Shown piece by piece: positions 18,705 to 28,316 of a stretch of DNA of 64,000 nucleotides; the first letter of the stretch is position 1, and every line of letters begins with the position of its first letter. Location of the stretch: assembly GCF_002109385.1 (NCBI RefSeq), contig NZ_CP020814.1, positions 3,929,501-3,993,500 on the forward strand, given 5' to 3'. The translations under genes were made by a program, and so were the position numbers. The notes below the pieces were generated by a model. The model did no database searches and was not told the DNA's origin. It worked only from the letters and a program-made list of their open reading frames with translations. The DNA comes from Halalkalibacter krulwichiae (GTDB lineage Bacteria > Bacillota > Bacilli > Bacillales > Bacillaceae_D).

Positions 18705-21700
18705 TTATTGTCTTTCTAGCAACGTTGGAAAACTCGTAAGCTCCACTTCTGCGTTTCCGACTAAGGCAGAAATCGTTACATACCCTTTATCGAAAATCAC
18801 TGCTTCTTCGTCTTTTGTTTCATCCGTTGCTTCTTTTTCAAGCTCAGTTTTAATGGAAATGGTTGTATCTTTCCCTTTATTTTTCGCTACTTTTCCTAAT
18901 TCAAAGTCAGTTAGCGGGAAGGAGTAAGATTCAGCTCCGAAATCAACAGTCAGCCTCGCATCAGCATGCGTAGCTTGAAGTTGTTCAAGTGTACTCGCGA
19001 AAAGCTGTATTTCTACGATTTCTTGACCTGCCCGGTCAAGTGCAATCGTAACGTTGTCAATCCGTTCATTAGATGCTGCTTCTTTAAGCGCATCTTTGTT
19101 TACAATGGCTTTCACTTGATTCGCCTCTTTCGCAACTTTTACATCGCTTGCCTTGACTTGAACTTCTTTTCCTTTCGCTTTCCCTTGACCTTTATACTTC
19201 TTTTCTACTTCTGAACTCGCAGATTGATAGATACTGTTAGCAAGAAAACGATAGCTATGATCTGTGTGAGCTCGGAAAGCTAGAGCATTCGCAAATAACG
19301 TAATCGTTGTTTGATCCAACTCTTGAGTAAAGGCTAATGTTTGCCCTTGTGCTTGTTCATTTCCAGGCCACCATCCTGCTAGATAGAAATCATCACGATC
19401 ACTAAAGGTCGCTAACACGTCTGCTCCCTCAGGAACTTCAGAAATCCAAGCTCCTGTTGTCACATATAATTGTTCCTCAGCTTCATACCCAGATGTTAAA
19501 AGGTGATCAGCGACATTTGCTTGTACGAGACCTTCATGATTTGTTCTTGTAAGTCCAAATGAGAAGCCGGGTAATAGGCCACTATTTTTTACATGACTTA
19601 AAGGAGTTGCACCAAAACCAATAAAAGTCTTCCCTTTAATATGATCTTTATTAAATGTTCCCCCGTCACTTACAATGACATCGGCATCGGCTTGTCCAAC
19701 AAGTTCAAAGCCTAATTCATTCAATGTGTTTTTCAATTGAGCTGATCCTGTTACGGCTACTTTCGGCTCTCTCAGCTCGTTTGTTTTGATATTCTGACCA
19801 TTGCCTAGTGGCAACGTCTCAAAATAATAGTGATCGACATATGGACGAATGTCGTTTGTTGCAACGATATAGTCCCCTTTTTCAACACGAGCCGTCGTTT
19901 CCATGGCTACTTCAACCTTTTTACCATTAGCAAGCAATTCATTTACGAGCTTAATCGTGTCGGTGTTCGTATTTTTCACGACTTGCTTCGGCGTATTTCC
20001 AGTAATTGTCGCAGATGGCCCGGTCACGCTTTCTACTTCAACGGTGTTCGTTGCAAAAGCTCCTGCTTCGCGAATTTGATCGATATCAAATCCTCTTAAC
20101 GCTGGGAAGTTAACAACAATTGGATCATACATCGCATTCCAATCAGAAACATCATCTCCGTTATAAAGGACGGCATTCGCTAATCCACGCTTTGCTTGAT
20201 TCATTGGAACGACAAACGTCCCTTCTGGATACATCGTGTTATTAACTTTGATCTTTTTCGTTGTTTGCTCGACTTTTACCCCGTTTCGAAGCAAATAATC
20301 AACCATTTTATATGCTTCTAACGTGTTCTTTTGCATTTCCTGATTCGCTGGAATCACATAATAATCCGGGAAGAAGTTGTCATGCTCGCCTCTCACACGA
20401 CCAATTGACTCACCGTTCGCATTGACATAATACTCATCAACGGCACGGTTGTCTTCTCCATTAACCCCACGCTTAAAAACCTTCAATTGGTTCGCATACA
20501 ACTCATCTTTGTTTTCAATCACAAACGCTGTCGCTCCTAATCCAGTCCCGACCATTGCATAATAGGAATCCTGGCTTAACTCCGGAACCTCAATCGTATG
20601 ACCAAGGGAACCGTGCAACATCGAAAAGACAGCCGTATAAGCCGGCGTCATATCATCCCAGCCATCTTCCCAATCTAATTTCGGGATAAAATAAGATTCG
20701 AGCGACGACTGACCAACCCCTGCTTGTCCCATTGCATGTGCTTGATTGATCATATTTTGATTCAATAGATCATACTCGAAGTTCGGATTATGCGGAGGCG
20801 TCGTTGGCTCAATCAAAAAGCCATTTACATACCCATGCATATCTAAAAACGAAAGCGGCGTCCACTTCGCAATCAGCTCATTTACTTGTTGTGTTTCTGG
20901 TTGTGTTTGATAAGCATTGTCTCGATTTAAATCAAAACCATTCGCATTGGCTCTCGTATTTGCAACTCGTCCATCAGGGTTGCTTGTGAACATATAGAGA
21001 AAAATGACATCATCGAGAACATCATCAATATGTAACGTAATGGCCTCTTCGCCATCTTCTGTCACGCTCGTAAATTTCACCTCCTCTTCTAACGCAAACG
21101 TTTCGAAAAGCTCAATTTGAGCATCAACACCCTCAACTTCATCTGGGTGAATATTATTAAACCATACCGGAATTTGATAATCGCCGATTGTGCCGTTCTC
21201 GACCTTCTCTAGTAAACTAGCAGGATCTTCTAACGCTGTCGGCAACGTCTCATTTAAATACTTATCTACCGCTTCTTGATCTCTCGCTAAAATAACGAAA
21301 TGAATATCTCGCCCTTCAACAGACGTACCAGCTTTTTGATACTCCAGGTAACGGTTGTTATCGTCATCCTCATCAGCTGCTAGAAATACTTTATCAATTG
21401 CTGGCTTTAATTCTTCATATGATAGAAACTCATCATACACATTCAACTTCACATCCGTTGCTGCCTTAGAACCTGTCTCTTTATTCAATAGAGCCAATTC
21501 ATACTCTCCAATTAGGGACGGATATTGAACACGAATCGTTCGATTTGATAGATTCGTAGTGTTAAAAGGCAAACCAAACTCTAACGTTGCTTGAACGATT
21601 GTCGTCCCATCTACAAAATGTGGTTCTTCTACAACCGTAATAAACGGTTCGCCATTAAAATTTGTGCCCCCACTCCACTTCTTCCATTCAGAAAGACTCT

Positions 21701-21926
21701 TCCCTCCAAATGTCCAATCTAGCTGACTCAGGTCAATCTCCTCATCAAAATCAGCCCGCACATCAACCATGCGCACTTCGGTCATTGAAAACAACGACCT
21801 GCTCACCTCTAGCTCAACTTCCTCTGCCGTTTCCACACTAGCACTAGCTAAAACAGGAGAAGAAGTTGGGGCAATCACTGACAGCAACATTACAAATGCT
21901 GCAAAAACCGATAACCACTTCTTCAT
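18705..21926 (-). CDS. Large secreted M14 zinc carboxypeptidase
   Basis: 1073 residues from the ATG at 21926 (MKKWLSVF); GAAAGG about ten bases upstream and a normal Sec signal peptide support it over upstream starts. Zinc ligands are His260 and Glu263 (HPDE) and His363 (LDMHG), with substrate Asn333-Arg334 (LNRD) and the catalytic Glu445 (HTIEVPEL). The M14 domain spans about 165-480. About 600 residues follow it: a region resembling a glutamine-amidotransferase-like fold often found behind M14 peptidases, then a Lys-rich linker and a beta-rich end. There is no sortase motif, so it is probably released. It degrades peptides for nutrition. Confidence 0.92.
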   Translation of the reverse strand: MKKWLSVFAAFVMLLSVIAPTSSPVLASASVETAEEVELEVSRSLFSMTEVRMVDVRADFDEEIDLSQLDWTFGGKSLSEWKKWSGGTNFNGEPFITVVEEPHFVDGTTIVQATLEFGLPFNTTNLSNRTIRVQYPSLIGEYELALLNKETGSKAATDVKLNVYDEFLSYEELKPAIDKVFLAADEDDDNNRYLEYQKAGTSVEGRDIHFVILARDQEAVDKYLNETLPTALEDPASLLEKVENGTIGDYQIPVWFNNIHPDEVEGVDAQIELFETFALEEEVKFTSVTEDGEEAITLHIDDVLDDVIFLYMFTSNPDGRVANTRANANGFDLNRDNAYQTQPETQQVNELIAKWTPLSFLDMHGYVNGFLIEPTTPPHNPNFEYDLLNQNMINQAHAMGQAGVGQSSLESYFIPKLDWEDGWDDMTPAYTAVFSMLHGSLGHTIEVPELSQDSYYAMVGTGLGATAFVIENKDELYANQLKVFKRGVNGEDNRAVDEYYVNANGESIGRVRGEHDNFFPDYYVIPANQEMQKNTLEAYKMVDYLLRNGVKVEQTTKKIKVNNTMYPEGTFVVPMNQAKRGLANAVLYNGDDVSDWNAMYDPIVVNFPALRGFDIDQIREAGAFATNTVEVESVTGPSATITGNTPKQVVKNTNTDTIKLVNELLANGKKVEVAMETTARVEKGDYIVATNDIRPYVDHYYFETLPLGNGQNIKTNELREPKVAVTGSAQLKNTLNELGFELVGQADADVIVSDGGTFNKDHIKGKTFIGFGATPLSHVKNSGLLPGFSFGLTRTNHEGLVQANVADHLLTSGYEAEEQLYVTTGAWISEVPEGADVLATFSDRDDFYLAGWWPGNEQAQGQTLAFTQELDQTTITLFANALAFRAHTDHSYRFLANSIYQSASSEVEKKYKGQGKAKGKEVQVKASDVKVAKEANQVKAIVNKDALKEAASNERIDNVTIALDRAGQEIVEIQLFASTLEQLQATHADARLTVDFGAESYSFPLTDFELGKVAKNKGKDTTISIKTELEKEATDETKDEEAVIFDKGYVTISALVGNAEVELTSFPTLLERQ

Positions 21927-22228
21927 CTTTACTATCATCCTTTCAAGCGTTTTCCACAAAATAACATTACCAGATTATTTCGGAGATTGAAAGAATAAAT
22001 ATACACTTTTGTTTCTTTTTATACCTTTTGTTATTCTGATTCTACTTCTCTAAATAAACAGATAGTTCATAAGTCACCTTGAGAAAGCTATGGTATTTTC
22101 TTTAAAAGAGGAATAAAGAACTGGATATATATTCATAGGAGGTAGTCTCGTCACGGAACAAAAAAGCCCGCGATCTTCGTAACGGGGCCGGTTCTGTATG
22201 ACATTTCATCTGCTGCTTTGTCTCTTCT
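21927..22228. other. Intergenic leader of the carboxypeptidase
   Basis: About 300 bp between the carboxypeptidase start and the first repeat core. AT-rich, with the likely promoter near 21960-22060; no convincing -35/-10 pair, RNA element or small gene was identified. The 22100-22228 part becomes pyrimidine-rich towards the array. Confidence 0.4.
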
Positions 22229-23236
22229 TGTCCTTTAGACGCTTCCTCTTGGACACTTCTCTCTCCACTTCCTCTCTTTTTGTCCTTTAGACGCTTCCTC
22301 TTGGACACTTTCCTCTCCACTTCCTCTCTTTTTGTCCTTTAGACGCTTTCTCTTGGACACTTTCCTCTCCACTTGCTCTCTTTTTGTCCTTTAGACGCTT
22401 CCTCTTGGACACTTTCCTCTCTTCTTGCTCTCTTCTTGTCCTTTAGACGCTTTCTCTTGGACACTTTCCTCTCTTCTTGCTCTCTTCTTGTCCTTTAGAC
22501 GCTTCCTCTTGGACACTTCTCTCTCTTCTTGCTCTCTTCTTGTCCTTTAGACGCTTCCTCTTGGACACTTCTCTCTCCACTTCCTCTCTTTTTGTCCTTT
22601 AGACGCTTTCTCTAGGACACTTTCCTCTCTTCTTGCTCTCTTCTTGTCCTTTAGACGCTTCCTCTTGGACACTTCTCTCTCTTCTTGCTCCCTTCTTGTC
22701 CTTTAGACGCTTCCTCTGGGACACTTCTCTCTCCACTTCCTCTCTTTTTGTCCTTTAGACGCTTTCTCTGGGACACTTCTCTCTCCACTTCCTCTCTTCT
22801 TGTCCTTTAGACGCTTCCTCTGGGACACTTCTCTCTCCACTTCCTCTCTTTTTGTCCTTTAGACGCTTCCTCTTGGACACTTCTCTCTCCACTTCCTCTC
22901 TTTTTGTCCTTTAGACGCTTTCTCTTGGACACTTTCCTCTCCACTTGCTCTCTTTTTGTCCTTTAGACGCTTCCTCTTGGTCACTTTCCTCTCTTCTTGC
23001 TCTCTTCTTGTCCTTTAGACGCTTTCTCTGGGACACTTCTCTCTCCACTTCCTCTCTTTTTGTCCTTTAGACGCTTTCTCTAGGACACTTTCCTCTCTTC
23101 TTGCTCTCTTCTTGTCCTTTAGACGCTTCCTCTTGGACACTTCTCTCTCTTCTTGCTCTCTTCTTGTCCTTTAGACGCTTCCTCTTGGACACTTCTCTCT
23201 CCACTTCCTCTCTTTTTGTCCTTTAGACGCTTCCTA
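22229..23236 (+). repeat. Tandem array 1: 20 cores at exactly 52-bp spacing
   Basis: The core TGTCC-TTTAGACGCTTCCTCTT-GGACA (27 bp, arms TGTCC/GGACA inverted) starts at 22229 and recurs every 52 bp, 19 full copies plus a truncated one at 23217, with no length change anywhere. The 25-bp spacers are pyrimidine-rich (CTCTCCACTTCC and CTCTTCTTGCTC types) and alternate irregularly. Units 3-4 recur as 14-15 and units 8-9 as 17-18, which points to growth by unequal exchange. Core changes are mostly C/T in the middle and T/A/G before the right arm. Two relatives lie at 33.8 and 60.9 kb. Confidence 0.95.
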
Positions 23237-23244
23237 AATCAATG

Positions 23245-23287
23245 AAAAAAGGGAGTCCCATTCCTATACGAATGAAACTCCCTTTTG
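23245..23287 (-). terminator. Terminator after the YckD-like gene, abutting array 1
   Basis: AAAAGGGAGT (23247-23256) pairs with ACTCCCTTTT (23277-23286), with an inner CATTC/GAATG stem. The minus reading is followed by TTTTTTCATT. The hairpin closely resembles the one beside array 2. Confidence 0.88.
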
Positions 23288-23330
23288 CGTCTTATCCTTC
23301 TGTACTGAAACCTGACTTTCCTATAAGACT

Positions 23331-23651
23331 TTATTCCTCATTATGATGTTTGCCGTGTTTGCGGTCCCAAGTCGGAATGAATCCATTTTCCTCTAATTTT
23401 TTATAATGCTTGTCCATGTGCGCAATGATTTTTTGCGCTTTTTCTTCTGTGAAAACGCCGTACTCTACGTATTTGTTAAGAATCACTTTCTTTTGCTCAA
23501 GCATTTGTGTTTGCAAAGCAGCCATCTCTGTTTTTTGTTCTTCCGTTAATGTTACCTCTGCTTCTGGCTTTCCTTCTGCTCCTACACCACCTGGCAAGAA
23601 AACAAGTGCGATGACTACTGCCGCAAGCAAACCTGATAATTTTTTTCTCAT
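23331..23651 (-). CDS. Small secreted YckD-family (DUF2680) protein
   Basis: 106 residues from the ATG at 23651; AAAGGAG lies ten bases upstream, and a TTG at 23657 is the alternative. A signal peptide (to about residue 26, GGVGA) leads into a helical domain: LTEEQKTEMAALQTQMLEQK, then YVEYGVFTEEKAQKI. This matches the DUF2680/YckD proteins, where the LTxEQKxEL and GxxTxExA motifs recur. The end is His/Lys-rich (HGKHHNEE). Function unknown; the protein is probably extracytoplasmic. Confidence 0.8.
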   Translation of the reverse strand: MRKKLSGLLAAVVIALVFLPGGVGAEGKPEAEVTLTEEQKTEMAALQTQMLEQKKVILNKYVEYGVFTEEKAQKIIAHMDKHYKKLEENGFIPTWDRKHGKHHNEE

Positions 23652-23747
23652 AACCAATCAACTCCTTTTAAAGTATGTAAGGTTATGATGTGTAACTTAC
23701 CCAAAATTATCCTTTTACAATAAAATTCTTTCTCATTTCATCACCAT

Positions 23748-24179
23748 TCACTTTTTCAATGCCTTTAAAACAATTTTTTCTTCATAGTCTTCCCACTCAC
23801 CAATTGTGACGGTGATCTCTTTCTTCTTATCTAAATACTTACAACCATAGCATGCTAATCTTTTACTCTGAAACAGATGAGCCTTATTTAAAGAAAACGT
23901 ATCGGTGATGTATCCGCCTTCCTGATCATCAATGGTGTAGCGCAAAGAAGGGGATCCGATGATTGTTTGATCTTCTCCTCTATACGTAATCTTTGTTTCA
24001 TAATCTACATCTGTTCCGACTAGATACAGTCGATGCTCAACAATCCAATTTGGACTTTCACCTTTAAAAGCAACCGATGTTGGGCGCGTGAATGCATTTG
24101 GTTCCTGTGCACTTACAGGAGCCAAACCCAGAATCATGACTAAAATGACTAGAATGAAGATGTTCCCTTTGTTGTCCAC
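23748..24179 (-). CDS. Secreted protein of unknown function
   Basis: 143 residues from a GTG at 24179, chosen because AGGAGG lies six bases upstream; the longer frame from 24218 starts before that site. A signal peptide ends near APVSAQ. The mature part is a beta-rich domain (about 115 residues) with one CxxC pair (CYGCKY) late in the sequence. No family recognised. It precedes the YckD-like gene by about 100 bp with no clear terminator between, so co-transcription is possible. Confidence 0.65.
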   Translation of the reverse strand: MDNKGNIFILVILVMILGLAPVSAQEPNAFTRPTSVAFKGESPNWIVEHRLYLVGTDVDYETKITYRGEDQTIIGSPSLRYTIDDQEGGYITDTFSLNKAHLFQSKRLACYGCKYLDKKKEITVTIGEWEDYEEKIVLKALKK

Positions 24180-24240
24180 TATACTCCTCCTAGTTTTTAG
24201 CTTTATTTTTTGCAACAATTTCTATAATAATCAAAAAAAG

Positions 24241-25167
24241 TTACAAGAATATCACCTGAGCCAAATACACGACCGTCGTAACCGTAACCATACTGCATAA
24301 TTCAGACAGCAATACGGCCTGCGCTGCATATTCAGGATGATTCCCGTACTCCAAAGCAAAAAGGGAGCTGTTTCTTGAAGTTGGAAACGAGCTTGCAATT
24401 AATAAAGCTTGTGCCGTTGTTCCTTCTAAATTCAAGGTCATAATGACGATAAATGCTATACAAGGGGATAGCACTAATCTCCCAAGAAGGCTTAGGATCA
24501 ACGGGGTAGAAAACCGGTAAATTTTTAAAAAGGCACTTTGGGCACCTAATGTGATGAGAGCTATTGCTAAAAAGGCGCTTGAGATGCTCTCAATGGGTGT
24601 CCATAAGTATTCGGGAATGCTGATTGATGTAGCTTGAAGCAGCATCCCTAGCAAAAAAGCATATAAAACAGGATTCTTCAAGAAGACCTTCATCGCTTTG
24701 AACCCGTTGCTTTGAACGGAAACAGAATTAAATAATCCATACGTGTAAGTAAGCAAATTTTGAAAGATCATGACGACAATTTGAATCGATAACCCTAATG
24801 GATTATACTGGAAAATAAGTTGACTGACAGGCAATCCGAAATTTCCAGAGTTGCTCAATACGACACTGTTTTTAAAAGTCGAAGATAAGCTACGCTCGAA
24901 GTTAAACATCTTTGAAATCCCTGCACTGATCCCCATGAGAATAAGGCTTTGCAATACGAGGAAATTAAGAATGAGCAGAAGCGTCTCTCCTCCCATTTTG
25001 CTTTGATAGACATTGGCAAACCCGACTGCTGGTAATAGTAGGTACGTATTCAATTTAGATAATGTCCCCATATCAAATTTGAATGTCCGATGGAGAAACG
25101 CACCTAATCCTATTAATAAAAATACGGGCAAAATGACATTTAATAATATAAGAAAAAAAACATCCAT
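24241..25167 (-). CDS. AEC (auxin efflux carrier) family permease
   Basis: 308 residues, about ten membrane helices; the N-terminal LIGLGAFLHRTFKFDMGTLSK and the SNSGNFGLPVSQL motif in the fourth helix are typical of the family. GGAGG precedes the ATG. The upstream LysR gene, read the same way, is separated by a terminator. This is the second AEC permease here; the two differ strongly in sequence, so they are not a recent duplication. It probably carries an organic acid. Confidence 0.87.
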   Translation of the reverse strand: MDVFFLILLNVILPVFLLIGLGAFLHRTFKFDMGTLSKLNTYLLLPAVGFANVYQSKMGGETLLLILNFLVLQSLILMGISAGISKMFNFERSLSSTFKNSVVLSNSGNFGLPVSQLIFQYNPLGLSIQIVVMIFQNLLTYTYGLFNSVSVQSNGFKAMKVFLKNPVLYAFLLGMLLQATSISIPEYLWTPIESISSAFLAIALITLGAQSAFLKIYRFSTPLILSLLGRLVLSPCIAFIVIMTLNLEGTTAQALLIASSFPTSRNSSLFALEYGNHPEYAAQAVLLSELCSMVTVTTVVYLAQVIFL

Positions 25168-25303
25168 ACGATCAGTCCTCCTACTGAAAACCTAAAGCTA
25201 TGAACAGAGGTTTTCTCGACTATTCCTACAGCCATTATAAGAACAAGAGTCATTTCAATTAAAATACAAATAATCTATCGGGGACGATTCAAAAATCGAA
25301 TAA

Positions 25304-25330
25304 CAAAAAAAGCATGGAAATATCCATGCT
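25304..25330 (-). terminator. Terminator after the LysR gene at 25.3 kb
   Basis: AGCATGGA (25311-25318) pairs with TCCATGCT (25323-25330), followed on the minus strand by TTTTTTTGTTA. Confidence 0.9.
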
Positions 25331-25334
25331 TTGA

Positions 25335-26207
25335 TTAAAGATCATTTTTTATATCCAATTTCCTCATAAACTCAACAAATTCTTTCACAACTTTCATTTC
25401 AAGAGATTCATTGTGATAAAGCATCCACGTTTTTCTTTTAAGAGGTTGGCCTTGTTCATTTTTAATATCGACTCGATAAAGGTCTGGCTGATCATCGACC
25501 AGTACACTCGGGAGGATTCCATACCCTAGACCGTTCACGATCATTTCCTTACATGTATCTGCTTTGTCCACTTCCATCTCGATTAAAGGAGGTTCCGTAA
25601 AGGTCCCCGTCCACCAATTATCAATTAACGTCTTCAATGTCGCATCTGTCTCATATTGTATTCGCGGCAATTGCGGTAAGTCGTTTAGAGCAATCTTTTC
25701 TTTTGAGGCAATGCAAATCGTTTCTTCAAAAAGAAGCTCCTTGGAACCCGCCCATTGGTAATCCCCTCGCACAATACCAATATGAACATCATGATGATAC
25801 GCAAGAGTAAAGATGTCACGGCTCCACCCTGTTACCACTTTATATTTCACTTTTGGAAATTGCTCACGGAACCGTTTTAACAGTGCTGGCAGCTTATGTC
25901 TCGTGATGTAATTCGAAACTCCTAATTGTAAAGTCCCATTTACTTCGTGATCCATATTCTTCACTGTATCTTTGATTTTGCGAAGACGAGCAAGCATTTC
26001 ATCCGCACAATCCACTAAATATTCCCCTTGAGGTGTAAATTGAACCCCTTTTGCTCCCCGGCTGATAATCGGTTGATCAAACTCTTTTTCGATTTGTTGA
26101 ATTCTTTTCGTTAATGTTGGCTGTGAAATATATAAGCTTTGTGCTGTTTTCGTAATGTTCTTTTTCTCATACAGAACTTTTAAGATCAGCCAATCACGTT
26201 CTTCCAT
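25335..26207 (-). CDS. LysR-family transcriptional regulator
   Basis: 290 residues. The N-terminal winged helix-turn-helix (residues about 5-60, NITKTAQSLYISQPTLTKRIQQIE) and a two-lobe effector domain (about 90-285) are standard for the family. GGAGG precedes the ATG. It lies upstream of the second AEC permease but behind its own terminator, so control of that permease is possible but unproven. Organisms of this group use such regulators for organic-acid genes (for example CitR and CcpC). Confidence 0.9.
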   Translation of the reverse strand: MEERDWLILKVLYEKKNITKTAQSLYISQPTLTKRIQQIEKEFDQPIISRGAKGVQFTPQGEYLVDCADEMLARLRKIKDTVKNMDHEVNGTLQLGVSNYITRHKLPALLKRFREQFPKVKYKVVTGWSRDIFTLAYHHDVHIGIVRGDYQWAGSKELLFEETICIASKEKIALNDLPQLPRIQYETDATLKTLIDNWWTGTFTEPPLIEMEVDKADTCKEMIVNGLGYGILPSVLVDDQPDLYRVDIKNEQGQPLKRKTWMLYHNESLEMKVVKEFVEFMRKLDIKNDL

Positions 26208-26237
26208 ACGTTCCTCCCAGAAATAAAATCATTCCAC

Positions 26238-26801
26238 CTATACTTCAATTTCCTTAATGACTTTAGCCGGATTACCGCCAACGACTGTATTACTTGGCAC
26301 ATCTTTTGTCACAACGGCGCCTGAAGCAATCACAACATTGTCTCCTATCGTTACTCCTGGGTTTAAGACAGCACTTCCACCAATCCATACATTGTCTCCA
26401 ATCGTAATCGGTTTCGCATATTCTTTCCCTGAGTTACGCTCCGTTGGGTGAAGTGGATGTGTCGCTGTATAAATTTGTACCCCAGGAGCAAGCATACAAT
26501 TATCACCAATTCGCACTTCACAAACATCTAGAATTGTACAGTCAAAGTTTGCATAGAAGTTTTCTCCTACGTGAGTGTTATAGCCGTAATCAAAGCGAAT
26601 GTTTGGTTCCATCGATACGTTTTCTCCTGTTGAACCAAGCAACTCTTTCAATAGTTTTGTTCGCTTATCACCTTCTGTTTCAACGGTTTGATTATAGATT
26701 CTCACTTTTCGTCTAGCTTCTTTTCGTTCTTCTACTAATACAGGGTCAGCTGGATCATACAGTTCTCCAGATAGCATTTTTTCTTTTTCTGTTTTCATCA
26801 T
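26238..26801 (-). CDS. maa: Maltose/galactoside O-acetyltransferase family protein
   Basis: 187 residues from the ATG at 26801 (or the adjacent ATG at 26798), with AAAGGAG upstream; the extra 18 residues of the longer frame lie before it. The N-terminal helical cap ([18 protein letters not shown]) is followed by a left-handed beta-helix made of hexapeptide repeats ([37 protein letters not shown]), with the catalytic His in TATHPLHP. The family acetylates sugars with acetyl-CoA; the physiological role of Maa in Bacillus is unclear. Monocistronic. Confidence 0.9.
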   Translation of the reverse strand: MMKTEKEKMLSGELYDPADPVLVEERKEARRKVRIYNQTVETEGDKRTKLLKELLGSTGENVSMEPNIRFDYGYNTHVGENFYANFDCTILDVCEVRIGDNCMLAPGVQIYTATHPLHPTERNSGKEYAKPITIGDNVWIGGSAVLNPGVTIGDNVVIASGAVVTKDVPSNTVVGGNPAKVIKEIEV

Positions 26802-26942
26802 TTGCTCTCCTTTATTAGTATTAAGGCTCATTAATAAGTGATGATAATATAGCACATTATGTTATCACCTACAACGCGCTGATACTTGGTAGCTTTGTGC
26901 CATCGCAAGAAAAATCACGCTTCCTTCTTATATAGCTATCGA

Positions 26943-26978
26943 ACAAAAAAAGGAGCAGCCTGTAGGCATGCCCCTCCT
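26943..26978 (-). terminator. Probable terminator after the CLC gene
   Basis: AGGAG (26951-26955) pairs with CTCCT (26974-26978), with partial pairing inside. The minus reading continues into TTTTTTTGTTC. Confidence 0.6.
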
Positions 26979-27017
26979 ATTTACCATTAGTCTAACGATT
27001 TCATCCCTGTATAAAGG

Positions 27018-28295
27018 TTAATACTTTTTCTTTTGTTCAACATCTTTAATCGTTTTCCCATTAGCAATTTTAAAAAGGCGACTCTTTGGTTCATAGATCA
27101 TTTGAGAAGGCCACAGTCCATGGTGACCTGAGAATAGATAACTTGTGAAGCACGCAACGAAAAAAAACTCCATTCCTTGTCCATCAAACATCTCTACGGC
27201 TAAAAGGAAAGCGGCGATTGGCGTATTGGCACCGCCACAAAATGTCGCAATCATCCCTACGGCTGCCACAAAAGACATTGGAAAGTCAATAAAGTGATAT
27301 AACGTATTTCCTAACGTTGCCCCTATAAAAAATAATGGTATTGCTTCTCCACCTACAAAACCAGTCCCTAAAGTTACCGCTGTAAAGACGAGCTTGGCCA
27401 GAAAGGCAAAGGGAGGAACATCTTGTGAAAATGACTCCTCTAACATATCTAAACTACGCCCATTGTAATCATTAGTTCCAATTATAAATGTTAAAACAAC
27501 AATGATCATTCCTCCAATGAAGGCTCGTACTGCATGGTTTTTCTTTGTGTATTTTTCTGAAACCTTATGTATTCCGTGTCTTAATTGGCTATATAACACA
27601 CTTACAAGACCAAAAAGAATAGCTAATAAAATGACTTTCGCAAATGACAGGAGCGATAGTTCTGGTACGGTTTGAATGATGAATGTTTCATGTTCAGTCC
27701 CCCAAATTTTTTCAGCGGTGTAGTGTCCGACAAAACTCGATACTAGGCAAGGAACGATTGCTTCGTATTTCATCTTTCCTAAAGCGACCATTTCCATTCC
27801 AAAAATAGCACCCGTTATCGGTGTACCAAAGGCTGCACCGAACCCAGCGCTAATTCCACTCATCAACAAAATCTTCGTATCGATAACATTCACTTTAAAG
27901 AACGTATTTACAGCTTCAGCGACACTTCCTCCCATTTGAATGGCCGCACCTTCTCTACCTGTCGATCCGCCAAATAAGACCGTCATAAATGTTCCTAAAT
28001 AGACTATAGGCCCCAACCTTCGTAGTATCTTGGCCTTTCCATGAACCCCCTCGATTACAAGATTATTTCCTTTATATAATTCCGTTCCAGCGCTCGTCCC
28101 TAAATTCATATAGATGTAACCTAGGACCAATCCTGCTAAAGGGAGAAAAAGAATCAACCAAGAATTGTCTTTCCGTGTCTCTCCAAGAAAATCATTGGTA
28201 TGTAAAAGAAAGGATGTTGTAGAGCCAATAATGAAACCGATCATCACTCCAAAAAAAATCCATTTAAATAGAGTTACTAACAGGTTTTTATACAC
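27018..28295 (-). CDS. CLC-family chloride channel/antiporter-like protein
   Basis: 425 residues, GTG start behind GAGGTGG, about 10-12 membrane helices. The CLC gate region GGSTGREGAAIQMGG has the gating Glu in GREG. The first selectivity motif, GSGIP in classical CLC proteins, is replaced by KGNNLVIEG, so the usual Ser ligand is missing. Such variants occur in divergent bacterial CLCs, including fluoride exporters, but assigning fluoride would need structure-based comparison. There is no CBS domain. A 36-residue reading frame precedes it. Confidence 0.85.
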   Translation of the reverse strand: MYKNLLVTLFKWIFFGVMIGFIIGSTTSFLLHTNDFLGETRKDNSWLILFLPLAGLVLGYIYMNLGTSAGTELYKGNNLVIEGVHGKAKILRRLGPIVYLGTFMTVLFGGSTGREGAAIQMGGSVAEAVNTFFKVNVIDTKILLMSGISAGFGAAFGTPITGAIFGMEMVALGKMKYEAIVPCLVSSFVGHYTAEKIWGTEHETFIIQTVPELSLLSFAKVILLAILFGLVSVLYSQLRHGIHKVSEKYTKKNHAVRAFIGGMIIVVLTFIIGTNDYNGRSLDMLEESFSQDVPPFAFLAKLVFTAVTLGTGFVGGEAIPLFFIGATLGNTLYHFIDFPMSFVAAVGMIATFCGGANTPIAAFLLAVEMFDGQGMEFFFVACFTSYLFSGHHGLWPSQMIYEPKSRLFKIANGKTIKDVEQKKKY

Positions 28296-28316
28296 TTAAG
28301 TCCACCTCGTCCTTCC

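Noticed and set aside
22102..22320. Lys/Arg-rich 72-residue reading frame on the minus strand at the edge of array 1
   Set aside because: It is a by-product of a purine-rich repeat without a ribosome site; the 52-bp period shifts the frame each unit and brings in a TAA every third unit.
22229..23236. CRISPR array
   Set aside because: The 25-bp intervals are near-copies of each other rather than unique spacers, the same core occurs at two other sites with different intervals, and no cas gene is present.
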